Shown piece after piece: positions 43,036 through 53,538 of a stretch of DNA of 64,000 nt. Each line of letters starts with the position of its first letter. Positions within the stretch are counted from its first letter, which is position 1. The stretch lies in contig NC_048553.1 in the NCBI RefSeq assembly GCF_902806685.2, positions 4,757,099 through 4,821,098 of the forward strand. The letters are read 5' to 3'. The notes under the pieces were generated by a model. It was given only the letters and a program-made list of their open reading frames with translations. It did no database searches and had not been told where the DNA came from. This DNA is from Maniola hyperantus (taxonomy: Eukaryota > Arthropoda > Insecta > Lepidoptera > Nymphalidae). The translations under genes and the position numbers were made by a program.

Positions 43036-43190
43036 TATTACGCGTACGATCTGAGAAAGGACTCGTCATAATATTATTTCCTCTATGTATCAACTGTCAT
43101 TGGAAAAGTACGATTTAGCGTTCCGTAGTTTTGAGGTGACAGTTGACGCAGAACAAATATCTTTCTCAGATTGCACGTGTTATACTATAC
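43036..43190. mobile_element. Palindromic MITE
   Basis: acgatctgagaaagga (left) and tctttctcagattgcacgt (right) are near complements, with an inner pair tcaactgtca / tgacagttga. About 155 bp, non-coding. Confidence 0.6.
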
Positions 43191-43403
43191 CCATCTAATT
43201 TTGAATTTTCCTAAGACGTATAGGCACATAAATTCACCCCTTCACAAAGAAAGGCAAAGGAAACAACAGAGAAATTATAAATTCCACACGAATGTACTGA
43301 GCGTGGGGAAGGCTAACAGACGTCAATGAATAGACCTACCTACCTGTCGACAATTAAGCTGCTAGGGTTGAAACTTGAAGGGACGCATGCTTCGCATTCT
43401 AAG

Positions 43404-43558
43404 TATAGTTCGCGACAGGTCGAGGTTGCAATCGGGGTATGTGGCGGAGACACACCCGCACGTAACCTGCGCTCGCCCGCACCGGATTAGCGCGGGGGCT
43501 GTGCAGGAGTGCGGGGCATCCCCACCCCGATTGCCATCTCGACCTGTCGCACACTGTA
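43404..43558. mobile_element. GC-rich palindromic MITE (MITE-C), copy 3
   Basis: tatagttcgcgacaggtcga at the left and atctcgacctgtcgcacact at the right. It lies at the break of the local duplication. Confidence 0.75.
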
Positions 43559-43876
43559 CTTTGTCCTTAACCACTTCATTTAATTGCATTTTTGGGAAAA
43601 TCATAAACACTTTTGGTTGGTTTTATTCCAATGAAATGTGATGTGACCAATTCTGTTGTACACCTAATCTCCTGCGGGTATGGATGCGCGTCGTGGACGC
43701 TCCCGCATCGCGTCCCACATCCCGCGTTCATGATGCGCAGGTGTGGCCGTAGCTTTATCCCCACGATGACAATGTTTGTATACAGTAATAATTGCCATCT
43801 TCCATGCCGGTAAAGAAACCTCTTTAGTTTAAAAAAATTTTAAACTTAAAAAAGGCATGAATCAGCGACAAGCTTT
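43559..43876. other. Unique stretch with GC-rich patch
   Basis: 43670-43760 (tgcgcgtcgtggacgctccc, gcatcgcgtcccacatcccg) is clearly richer in G+C than its flanks. No protein motif recognised; possibly an old repeat. Confidence 0.35.
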
Positions 43877-44135
43877 ATAAATTCCGCACGAATCCAGTGA
43901 ACGTGACATCTTCTAGAAAGATGTCAATGAATAGTTGACTGCAATTAAGCTTTCAGCAAAAACTAGCAAGGGACTTCGTATTCTAAAGGAATTCCTTTTC
44001 TCGAGCGATCTTCATTTGTTAAATTTTCATTTTTATGGCAATTCTTGAGTTGGCGTCTGCTTTTGTTTTCGCTTGTTAACTTTGTTTGATTACGTGCTAC
44101 TTAAAGAAGGTTTGTCCTTATTTTCATTGCAACCG

Positions 44136-44276
44136 TAACCCCCCGTTTCCACGTTTGTCGGGCCCGGATTTAAATCGGATGTTCCAGTGGCAGAATATTT
44201 TATATGTAATTCAAAATGTACTGCACATTTTCACCACTGGAATATCAAGCGACAAACGACAAACGAACGGGGGTAA
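44136..44276. mobile_element. MITE with CCCCC terminal repeats and TAA flanks
   Basis: The left end ccccccgtttcc, cgtttgtcg and tgttccagtgg is mirrored at the right by ccactggaat, cgacaaac and gaacggggg. TAA stands at 44136-44138 and 44274-44276, consistent with a 3-bp target duplication. Confidence 0.6.
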
Positions 44277-45060
44277 GAGCGTAATGTAAAAAAATGTTTT
44301 TACCCAACAATCTCTATGTAGTAGGGTTCCAAATCAACAAACATATTTTCGCATTTACATAAACTATATTGTACCTATACTGAGCATTATATTTTTTTTG
44401 GCATTTTACGGCTTCTGGAAAATTCTTCTCCAGCAAAGATAAGTTGTTACATAAATTATTTTAGTTTTTAGTAATTGTTACATGAATCAATAATAATCAT
44501 CGAAAGATGAAAGAAACGATAATAATATTGAAGAATTTTGAAACGTACCTACCTACTGACTTACTACAAATAGACGAATAAAGATAAAATCATATTATCT
44601 ATTTTATTCAACTTTTCAAACATAAAGTCGAGCATCTATTGTGTAAAATTTCTGAACGTATTTTCTGTTGTCGATATTCAACGTGAGGTAACAATGGACC
44701 AGTTACAATGTTGTTAGGTACGTAGAGGAAGAGCAATACAATTTGTTTCGGTAAGTGGTTCAATAGTGCAATTGTAAATCAAAAAGAAACTTAACAGGAA
44801 CGCTCTGTTATATTTTGTATGAGTGAGTTTTGCATTAAAATTCCTGAACGTAATTATTCCTTTTGTCAACATTTAGCCCTCGTTCCAGGTTTTTATTTGG
44901 TTAGAACTACATAAATACATACAGTAGTTGATCGAGTACCTAAGTTTACATAATATGCAATACAGTTTTACGGATCCAGAATATAATAATGATCCGTTAA
45001 AATTTTGAAATCTCTGTCAAAAAAACCGGATGTGGACACAAACAAAAAGCGGATCACAAA
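44277..45060. other. No recognised feature
   Basis: AT-rich. Nothing identified. Confidence 0.45.
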
Positions 45061-45360
45061 CAAATAGTTATTCTGACTGATTGAGTAATCTATCAACGCA
45101 CAGCCTAAGAAAGAAACTTGAAATTTTGACACTTTTCCATTTCCATAAAAAGTGCCTTTTTTTAAATTCTACTCCTAAGAGGATTAAAATACAGGAGATG
45201 AAAGTTTGTAACTATCACAGAATATAGTAGGGGTGGCGTGGGTCCGTTATCATTGGTAAGTATGAAAGTCCGTCAGTTTTCAAGTTGTTGGTATGTATCT
45301 ATGATAATTTGGTAATCGGCGTTTTGGTTAAAAACTATACGTGTTTCAGGATATTTAGAA
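45061..45360 (+). mobile_element. Hel-H fragment, copy 3
   Basis: gactgattgagtaatctatc, aacgcacagcctaagaaaga, tctactcctaagaggattaa and gaaagtccgtcagttttcaa match Hel-H copies. No termini. Confidence 0.5.
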
Positions 45361-45605
45361 ATATGTTTAAGCTTTCATACTTAATTGTTTTGTCTGGAAG
45401 TAGATCATGAAAAGTAGTTTGTGCAATGATAAATCAAGGCAACGTGACAAGAATGCTCTGGTAAATCTAGCAAATTTAACATGAATGTTCTATTAATATT
45501 GCATTTCGAATGAATAAGCTATGTGCTGTAAGTTTCTGAAGGCATTCCTTATTTGCCTTCATTTAACGGGATTTAATATAGAAGAACCAATTATATAAAG
45601 TTCAC

Positions 45606-46064
45606 TTGCAAAGGGAATGGCAATACAATTATTTCAATGATATAACGCTGGAAGCCTTACGTGACAAGCATCCCTTACCAAATACCGATTCTGTGCTGCC
45701 AGATCCACCTTCTAACACTTCTTATTTACAGATAAAGGATGAAGAAACTTACGCTGCGATAATGTCGTTTTCTAGTGGCTCTGCTGGTGGCATGGACGGC
45801 ATAACGCCACAACATCTTAAGGATCTTGTGGGAGTTACTGCTGGGGACGCCGGCAAGGCGCTACTGAGCGACATTACCAGACTATGTAATTTCATGTTAT
45901 CTGGCGAGGTAAATTCATCCTTTCTACCATTCCTTTATGGCGCGAGGCTTTGTGCTTTCAATAAGAAAGATGGTGGCATCCGTCCCATCGCTGTTGGCTG
46001 TACTTTTCGCCGTTTGGCGTCAAAATTAGCGTGTAGTCACATAGTCCTCTACCCTAAAGGATAA
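45606..46064 (+). pseudogene. Retroelement RT, N-terminal part
   Basis: The reading includes ALRDKHPLPNTDSVLPDPP, a GSAGGMDGITPQHLKDLVG motif typical of the region before RT block 1, and KKDGGIRPIAVGCTFRRLAS (RT fingers, block 2). The frame ends prematurely at 46064, while the next RT residues continue in another frame from about 46060. A start codon is lacking and upstream codons end in a stop at 45579, so the 5' part of the element is gone or in another frame. Confidence 0.8.
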
Positions 46065-47277
46065 ATTCCAACCTATTCAAGTTGGATTCGGCAGTAAAGG
46101 AGGTTGTGAAGCAGCAGTTCATTCGGCTCGTACTTTCTTAACGAATGGCGAGGTTGAGGTACTGCTGAAAGTAGATGTAAAGAATGCTTTTAATTCTTTG
46201 GACAGGGCAACTTTGCTGACAGAAGTCTCAACGCAACTTCCTGAAATTTACCCATATGTTTGGCAATGTTACAGCTCTGCTTCTAAATTATTCTTTGGAG
46301 ATAGCGATATTAAGTCTTCTGTAGGCGTTCAGCAGGGGGATCCTTTAGGTCCGGCCCTGTTCAGCTTAGGGATCCATAACCATATCTCAAATTTAACATC
46401 TAAATTTAACATATGGTATCTTGATGATGGAACCATTGGGGGCAACGTGGATGACGTTCTAAAAGATCTTAATCATATTAAGCAACAGTTTGGGAAAATT
46501 GGTTTAGAACTTAATTTTTCGAAATGCGAATTGTTTTTTACAGAAAAACTGTCGCAAGAAAGAATTCTATTGGCCTCTGAATTATTCAATGAAATTTCAC
46601 CTAATATTAAAATACTTGATAAACGTTCACTTTGCCTTCTCGGTGCTCCTCTTTATAATGAATCCATACAACCACTCTTGGATCAAAAAGTCAGAACATT
46701 TTCGGCTAATACCGACAAATTGGGCACTCTAAATTCTCACATTGCATTTTCGATCCTAAAATATTGCCTTTTTGTACCTAAATTAATTTACATTCTCCGC
46801 GCGAGCCCAATTTGGAAATTTCATGGACTACTCGATAACATGGATGCCACCCTTAAAAGTACACTAGAACAAATTCTAAATTTAACTTTTGATGAGCACT
46901 CCTGGAACCAAGCAACTTTACCGGTCAAGTACGGTGGCATCGGCGTGAGGAAAATTTCCAGTGTAGCTCTTCCGGCTTTTCTGTCCTCTGTGCATAGTAT
47001 AAAAGAGCTTAGCTCTCAAATTCTCAAATCCAATTCATCATTGACCTATGCCGCAGAGGCCCTAGAGAGTTGGAAGGTCAGATGTCCCAATGTCGACATC
47101 CCGAAGGAACGTACTACACAAAAACTTTGGGATTTGCCATTGGTTCAACTGACACATACGAATTTGGTTCAAAATCTTACAAGTGACAGAGATCGTGCCA
47201 GGCTTCTAGCATTATCCGAAAAGGAATCTGGGTATTGGCTGCATGCCTTGCCATCAAAAATCTCGGCACACTTTTAG
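46060..47277 (+). pseudogene. Retroelement RT, catalytic part
   Basis: It opens with QPIQVGFGSKGGCEAAVHSA, then palm motif A KVDVKNAFNSLD (catalytic Asp at 46174-46176), GVQQGDPLGPALFSLGI (block 4-5), and the catalytic box WYLDDGTIGG at 46414-46443, so the polymerase triad is intact. Thumb and linker follow. The frame runs into a stop at 47277 after ESGYWLHALPS, where homologous proteins continue; the continuation lies in the neighbouring frame. There is no native start; the first listed initiator would be 46198. Confidence 0.85.
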
Positions 47278-47909
47278 ATAACGAAAGTTTTCGTGTGGCT
47301 CTAGGTCTCAGATTGGGAACACCACTGTGCCATCAGCACAGATGTCCGTGTGGAAAAGAGGTTGATAAATTTGGAATCCACGGACTCTCTTGCCAAAGGA
47401 GCTCCGGTAGGCTGTTTAGGCATGGCTCTCTTAACGATACAATTAAAAGAGCTCTTGCCACCATAAATATTCCTGCGCTCATTGAGCCGGCAGGGATTAG
47501 TCGGGATGATGGCAAGAGACCTGATGGATTGACGCTGGTTCCCTGGGAACGGGGACGGGCGCTAATGTGGGACGCAACTTGCGTTGACACATTGGCCCCG
47601 TGTCATATCAGGAAGACAGCATCAAGACCGGGAGCCGCAGCAGAAACAGCTGAAAACGGCAAGCGGCGCAAGTATGCCTCTCTTATAGAGAGTTACATTT
47701 TTGTGCCGTTTGCCGTGGAGACCCTGGGGCCATGGAGTCTTAGTGCTAAAAATTTTTTACGAGACATTTCACCGCGATTAATAGCCTCAACTGGTGACAG
47801 AAGGGCTGGCTCATTTTTTGCGCAGCGGATCAGCCTGGCTGTCCAGCGCGGAAATGCAGCCAGTATTCTTGGCACCATTCCACGCGGTCATGATTTATAT
47901 AGTAATTAG
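47235..47909 (+). pseudogene. Retroelement C-terminal zinc motif and nuclease
   Basis: After KNLGTLLDNESFRVALGLRL comes CPCGKEVDKFGIHGLSC (C-x-C-x9-H-x3-C). Then follows SSGRLFRHGSLNDTIKRAL, GISRDDGKRPDGLTLVPW and GRALMWDATCVDTLA. The RPD...D-T spacing fits the PD-(D/E)XK nuclease used for target nicking in R2-like elements. The true N-terminus is the end of the preceding frame; the stop at 47909 looks natural, followed by a short 3' UTR and A-rich tail. Confidence 0.8.
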
Positions 47910-48041
47910 ATAAGGCTAGCCTTAAGTTTTATTGTATTAAAAAAAAAAATAGTAAAAAAAAAAAAAAAAAAATTTAACTCTAGAAAAAAAAAAATACAAT
48001 TATTTATTGCGGGGCTTTGCGTACTAGAATAAACATTCTAA

Positions 48042-48108
48042 CATCATCATCATCATCTCAACCCATCGCCGGTACACTATTGAGCACGGGTCTCCTCTCC
48101 GAATAAGA
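48042..48108 (-). mobile_element. SINE-E tail fragment
   Basis: (ATC)n then tcaacccatcgccggtacac and gagcacgggtctcctctccg. Only the last 65 bp. Confidence 0.6.
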
Positions 48109-48917
48109 AGGGGTACCTACAAAATATTATCTCTTACAATTTTCAAAATTCTTTCATCGGCAATTTCTACAAGTCAGCATGTAGCCTTCTACTTTGAAAA
48201 GAGTTTTCAAATATACGTGCTAAAATACTGAAAAATTAAAGATAATTGAGATGAAGTTAAGAAATGTATATAACTATTACCGGTAGATATTCAACTTGAG
48301 TCAAGTAACTAGGTGAAATTTGAAAAGTTATTTCGCTAAGAGGAAATAGTAGCACAATTTACTTCGAAAACTGGTTCAGGCAGGCAGTTAAGTACGTCTC
48401 AGGCATGCTCTATTAATGTAAAGAGATACTAGTTTTCAAAAGTGTCAAAAGTCACATACACATGTATGTGACTTTCTTTATTTCATTTTAAATAATCAAA
48501 TCACGCAACAGATTTGGATGTATGCACTATCATTAGAATCCTTACATCACATCGAGTGACACCGGCTCTAATTTAAAAAAAATACAATATTGCAACAGCC
48601 TTCGTCGATACAAAACCCACAAGAAAGCTTTGTCACACTCATATGTGCTTTACGGAAAGCACTAGTTTCAATAGGACACGGGCACGGGTGTATGACATGA
48701 ATCAGTCTCAAAGCAAAATTATGTCGAGCTAAGCACATACAAAATGTCAATACACGTATCTGGCACGCGTTCGCGGCAACCGTATAGAATACATTCCACC
48801 ACCCCACCCTAGTTCATTCACATGGTTGACAAAAAATTTGTTCGTAATTAATTAGACAGCGTTCAGGACGAACGCAGAAAATGATTTAATCCATTGATTT
48901 ATATATTACTTCGTAAG
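48109..48917. other. No gene; short palindrome and weak repeat O
   Basis: A perfect 13-bp palindrome lies at 48448-48475 (aaagtcacataca, 2-nt loop). 48590-48650 weakly matches 28.8 kb (repeat O). A minus-strand open frame at 48568-48807 is cysteine-rich but unrecognised. Confidence 0.35.
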
Positions 48918-49012
48918 GACAGGGCCATTGAACAAGCAAAATGGCACCGACTCATTGATCCTAAAATGTTTATTTAGCACTGCCATGCAAGCAATTTATA
49001 TCGATGGATTTA
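48918..49012 (+). repeat. Repeat K, copy 1 (internally shortened)
   Basis: aggacagggccattgaacaa, gcaaaatggcaccgactca and caatttatatcgatgga match the two ends of the 191-bp insert at 52.5 kb. Confidence 0.5.
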
Positions 49013-50129
49013 ATCACGTTTCTTCGAAAACGATTAGTACCTACTCATACTATAGTACTGATAGGTATGATGAAAAAGCTTCAATAATAGGTAGACGACC
49101 GTCAAGTAGGACTGAAACGAATTTAAACTTAGTTTGAGAAAAAGCCTGTTCTTTTCCGCGTCATAGAACAAACCATAATATAATATTAATATAAGTAACC
49201 TTTGTTAAGATTTGGACAGACAGAACGCGCGTAGGCAGCGAGGTGTCCTTCCGATGCACAGTGCTAAAAATTCGAACGCGCTGCTGTTGTCGCGAACACA
49301 CCGAGCAGTGTGAGGAGATTAAGAGTGAAGCCACATGAATCATCATGCGTTCCGGCAGCGGTGCGACTCCTGAGCGGTGCCGCTGTCTCATCCTACATAG
49401 AACTGAATCGCTGAATCATGCTACACGATGCGGTACGACACCGTACGGCACCGGAACTCACGTGCAATGGACTTGATACCAGAGAGACGAGACGGGGAGA
49501 GGTGGTGAGTTGCAACGCCATACTCTCTGTTGGAGCGGCAATTGAGTATTGGGTGCCAAATGGCGGTGCGGCGCAGGAACGCACCGGAAACGCATCGTGT
49601 GGCGTTAGTCTCAGTTCCGTGTACTACAAAACGTAAAAGTGGTCAGTATGACCTTATATTGTGCTATGTCTGTCGAAGCCTTTATTGTTTTGATATCGCC
49701 GTGGCACCGGGTGACCCAGATCAAATAAGGATTATGCGAAACTCATTTCACATGCCATTATCTGGAAATAAACGTATTTTCTTTCCATTAAATATTGAAA
49801 ACTTTCCCCCGAGCTAATGCTGCAATGAAAGGCGATGTCGTCAAGGACCAAATACATTATTTACTACTTTATCGCTTTTACCTACGGTTTTAAATGCATG
49901 TTAATAATGTATAACTGTAGTTTTTGGGCAAAGGTTTTTACCTGTGATCGGATTATGAGTCGACATCTTATCTAAGTATATCTGCCAGGCCTTTTTAGGA
50001 GATCTGCTAATCTGACACCCAATTGCCACACTCTTCCTTTTTTACAATGCGTAATATCCTACATTACTTTAAGTAATTATTTATAGATCTTCACAGAATT
50101 TATCAATTTGTAGTGGCTACTCTTTAATT
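49013..50129. other. No recognised gene; GC-rich patch
   Basis: 49320-49620 is noticeably GC-rich (gcggtacgacaccgtacggc, gccaaatggcggtgcggcgc) with short open frames on both strands that resemble no family. Possibly an old repeat. Confidence 0.35.
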
Positions 50130-50414
50130 TTAACGCTTATTTCACACTACGGGATGTAAATTATATTATAGTTCGGTCAAATTCACATAGCGCTGAAAAA
50201 TGTTGGGAACATCAAGATTAATCGATGGGGACTTTTCAACACTCATTTATATATTTGTGCTCCCAACATTCGTACTTCGTACATTCGTACCTACTTACCA
50301 ATTTTAGCCCTATGCGAATTATTGTTACCTTTAATGTCTATTTTGACTATACTACCTATGTATTTTAACATGAATATATTTTTTTTTATATCCCATAGTG
50401 TGAAATGTGCTTAA
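50130..50414. mobile_element. MITE flanked by TTAA
   Basis: atttcacactacgggat (50139) and atcccatagtgtgaaat (50390) are terminal inverted repeats, and TTAA lies just outside on both sides (50130-50133, 50411-50414). A second inverted pair (acatagcgct ... gttgggaac / ctcccaacat ... ctatgcg) folds the inside. TTAA fits piggyBac-type or Kolobok-type elements. Confidence 0.6.
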
Positions 50415-50890
50415 GTATCAATATGTCAGTGGAGAACACACAACAGTCTACGCTTTTTACAATGAGAATTTTTTTTAAACAAGCAAAATAATATTACCGA
50501 CCCGACCCGACCTGACCCGACCGGAAAAAAAAGAAAGCAAAATTAAAAGTTTATTCATGACAAAATACGTAACATTTTCAGCGAAATCAAATAATAGGTA
50601 GGTACAATCCAGTTAGCATTGTGCTTAACTTTAATTCGGGATCAAAGCTCGCAGTTAGTTCAATTTTTCATCATTCTCTGTTCAAAGTAAGCAGAGCTTT
50701 GTTTAAACAAACGGATGTGCACGTCAAAGCGATTTCTTGTTTACAGCAAAACGTACTCGATGCTTATATATCAAACCGGGAACCAGAAGTCTCTTGAAAA
50801 AGAAACTAGTTTAACAAAATTACATACAAAATGCTAGAGAACTCTTAATGGATTGTTTACTGAATAAATAACTCTTCATTATTATTGTTC
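50415..50890. other. No gene; short (GACCC)n tract
   Basis: A ccgacccgacccgacctga tract lies at about 50499-50522. Nothing else. Confidence 0.45.
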
Positions 50891-51165
50891 ACTAGAGGAT
50901 GCCCGCGACTTTGTCTGCGTGGATTTAGGTTCTTAAAAATCTTGGGAACTATTTGATTTTCTGGAATGAAAATTAGTCTAGGTATGTCTATCTCCAGGAT
51001 ATATAGTAAGTAAGTATAAGTAGATTCAATCACGTGGGAATTATTTGATTTTCCAGGACCAAAAGTAGCCTTTGTCCTTCCCCGGGATTCAAGCTAAATC
51101 TGTACCAAATGTCGTCAAAATCGGTTAAAAAGCGAGCAGAGTCACACTTTCGCATTTATAGTATT
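50891..51165 (-). mobile_element. Hel-A with internal duplication
   Basis: actagaggatgcccgcgact to gagtcacactttcgcattta. The block ending in gattttcc appears twice (about 50935-50960 and 51037-51065), so the copy is longer than usual. Confidence 0.6.
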
Positions 51166-51939
51166 TATAGTAAATAAGTAAGCATGTATTGTGTTAGTCG
51201 ATTATAACTTAACACAAAAAAATGATATTATTTAAAATATATGCATATATTTAACAAATTAATATAACCTTAATCTTACTTTTTAAACGTGTATTGTTTT
51301 ACTTTTTGGTTTCTTTAAAGTTTAAATGATACTTAATGGTGTACAATAAAATTTAGGTTTAAATGTCATTCAATTCATTCCTTTTATTCACCTATTTACT
51401 ATAGTAAGTTATGGTATAGTACAGTGTTAAACGAACCTCAACACATAAACTGTTTGCGGTTTCAGTGTAGGTATAAAAAGTATTTATAACAAATTGCAAC
51501 CGTCGCGTTGGAAAAATATAAAGGTAAAAAGATAGCACGGTATAAAAACATTTACTTGTACTAATTTTCTTAAGACAAGTAAGCCAATTTTATTAAGAAG
51601 GATCATTCTTACCTCACAACGCTTTGGTGGGATAAAGAAAACTTTTATTCAAGAAGAAACTTTCTAATAAACGTGAACAAAAACCTGTGGAAACATTAGA
51701 ACACTAATCTATTACCACACAGTAAGGAGATGATGCTAAATAAACTGCTAACCATGAAGGAATAAGACGCTGAGAAAATTTTGAAGAAATAAGAGGGCTT
51801 TGTTTCTTAAAAATCATTAAGGTTTTGTAGAGTCAATAATATTGATAGTAATTCAATATCATTATTAAGATCATATAAGTAGGTATTATCTTTAAAACAA
51901 GAGTGACTAGGCATCTTCTAGGTAAACTGGTAAAGATTG
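51166..51939. other. No recognised feature
   Basis: AT-rich. Nothing identified. Confidence 0.5.
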
Positions 51940-52019
51940 TAATCTTAACCCACAACATCACTTTCCATCAGGTGTGATTGTGTTCAAGCGTGTACCTATA
52001 GTGAATAAAAATAAAAAAG
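51940..52019 (-). repeat. Dispersed repeat P, copy 2
   Basis: ttaacccacaacatcacttt, ccatcaggtgtgattgtg and an A-rich end match repeat P (42.06 kb) inverted. Confidence 0.5.
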
Positions 52020-52084
52020 GCATCGGGAGTTAACAATGATATTGAAATATTATTATTGCTCGGAAATTATTCAATTCAATGTCA

Positions 52085-52250
52085 AATTCGTAAACAATTT
52101 CGTTACAAAGGTCATCCACAGTGGCTGGAGCGGGCTCTACATGACAGACGCAAAGTTTTCCTTTCTAAAGGAGCTGATCAAACATCGGTGCCAACTGGGA
52201 ATTTGCCTGTTTACACGCTAGCGTCTGTGCTGCCGTGTGTGCTAAAATAG
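52085..52250 (+). other. Coding-like GC-enriched segment
   Basis: The plus strand is open through FRYKGHPQWLERALHDRRKV and SKGADQTSVPTGNLPVYTLA to a stop at 52250. An overlapping frame is also open (VIHSGWSGLYMTDAKF, KELIKHRCQLGICLFTR). Either could be a worn retroelement piece. No family recognised, and two open frames argue for caution. Confidence 0.2.
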
Positions 52251-52322
52251 CGAGCGCAAACATGATACCTCTACCAATACCTTGGTTAAAATTGAATCAT
52301 TGTATTTTACAATCTAAGTATT

Positions 52323-52745
52323 ATATTAATGGAAAAGGTAAAAGTAGTCCGTCAGTCAGTTAGTCAGTGAGTCAGACTGACTGACTGACGGACTACTGGA
52401 CGGATCGGGCTGAAATTTGGCATGCAGATAGCTATTATGACGTAGGCATCCGCTAAGAAAGGGTTTTTAAAAATAAAATCTCTAAGGGGGTGAACTATTG
52501 GACAGGGCTATGAACAAACAAAATGTCACCGACTGAGTGGTGCGTTAGCACCAATGCAACCTCAGTGACGTCTGGATTTCAAACGGTTCGTTCATTAGTA
52601 TCTGTAGTAAGAGGTGGCGCTGATTGATTTGGTTCCAAAACCGTGAAAAATTCTGGTCGCTTGACCATATCTTGTCATTTATATCGATGACTATGGGCTT
52701 GAAATTGGTGTAGTCCACGCGGACGAAGTCGCGTGCATAAGCTAG
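52323..52745 (+). mobile_element. Hel-B Helitron with hairpin and nested insertion
   Basis: From attaatggaaaaggtaaaag to CTAG (52742-52745). Near the 5' end 52344-52396 forms an inverted repeat (gtagtccgtcagtcagttag and complement). The middle is split by repeat K at 52494-52694. The 3' hairpin gcggacgaagtcgcg is intact. Confidence 0.75.
52494..52694 (+). mobile_element. Repeat K, copy 2, with ACTAT target duplication
   Basis: The 191-bp insert 52499-52689 (ggacagggctatgaacaaac ... ttatatcgatg) lies between two copies of actat (52494-52498, 52690-52694), splitting a Hel-B where the family reads gggggtgaaatagggg. It contains ggtgcgttagcacc, a small hairpin. No coding. Class unknown. Confidence 0.6.
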
Positions 52746-53210
52746 TTATGTATAGTGCTCATAACCTGCTCCATGTAGTAATCAATGGGAATATTTAAAA
52801 TATCGTGAGTGATATTCATTACATAATATATTATTAATACTAGCAAAAGCTCACGTGTTTCATCGGAGTATGCGTCGACGAAATACGTGAGTTTTTGCCG
52901 GCTAAATGGGATTATGACGATGATATTATATTGAGAACTCTGCACCCGAAATTGTAGAAGAGTAAGTACCTAATTAATACATATATTGTATATCTGGGAC
53001 ACGCGGTCCAGCTAGATAGTTCCAATTTCGAGAAAGAGCTCCGTTTGCGACGTTGGCAGCTAATAAGTTAATAATAATGATGTGAGGTATGTACTTCTTT
53101 ATACTTATACTACGTTTAGCGTATATTTCATGAATTTATTATCATAAAGTTTAGAGGTGACGTAGAGTAAGTTAGATTATTATATAAACAGACAAGATTC
53201 AGAAAAGATC
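52746..53210. other. No recognised feature
   Basis: Nothing identified. Confidence 0.45.
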
Positions 53211-53373
53211 GTACCTAACCAGTTTCAAAAGACCTGATAAAATTATGTTCGAGTCATTTTACCTTAGAAAAAAATTATAAGATCAATTATAATTTTTTTC
53301 TAAGGTACTTAGTGCTAAAAAATAAAATGACTCAAACATAATTTTATCAGGTCTTTTGAAACTGGTTAGGTAC
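53211..53373. repeat. Large near-perfect foldback
   Basis: Outer arms of 51 bp (gtacctaaccagtttcaaaa ..., 53211-53261 and 53323-53373) differ at one position. An inner arm pair accttagaaaaaaattataa (53261-53280) is exactly complementary to about 53287-53306. The right side carries an extra 17 nt or so between outer and inner arms. Confidence 0.85.
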
Positions 53374-53538
53374 GAGTATATTATCTACCAGAAGTATAGT
53401 ACAAAATGTACTTGTACTGAAACGAATCGTGTTCCACTACATTTAACGGATGAAAGGGCGTCCTTCGTACGGTGTGCTCTTGAGGGGCAAGAGCCACGTA
53501 GAAAATCTGTTCAACTGAAAATTTGAAATTATTTAGTA

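Larger units (their letters stand above)
43273..43988 (+). repeat. Local direct duplication
   Basis: 43273-43403 (ttccacacgaatgtactgag ... gtcaatgaatag ... caattaagct ... cgcattctaag) is repeated imperfectly at 43877-43988 (ttccgcacgaatccagtgaa ... gtcaatgaatag ... cgtattctaaag). MITE-C sits in the first copy exactly where the second reads on. Confidence 0.6.
45606..47996 (+). mobile_element. Non-LTR retroelement with RT and PD-(D/E)XK-like nuclease, 5' truncated
   Basis: One element encodes, in order, an N-terminal RT-associated region, the RT fingers and palm, a thumb region, a CxC...H...C zinc motif and a restriction-like nuclease. It ends with A-rich sequence (47939-47996) fitting a retroposon tail. 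Coding spans three frames joined by two frameshifts (near 46040-46063 and 47250-47277). The R2-like superclade has this RT plus C-terminal nuclease layout; the exact family was not determined. The 5' boundary is unresolved, as the frame opens at 45582 without a start. Confidence 0.8.

Noticed and set aside
43362..43641. Overlapping open frames on both strands
   Set aside because: They arise from the GC-rich palindromic MITE-C, which lacks stop codons by composition.
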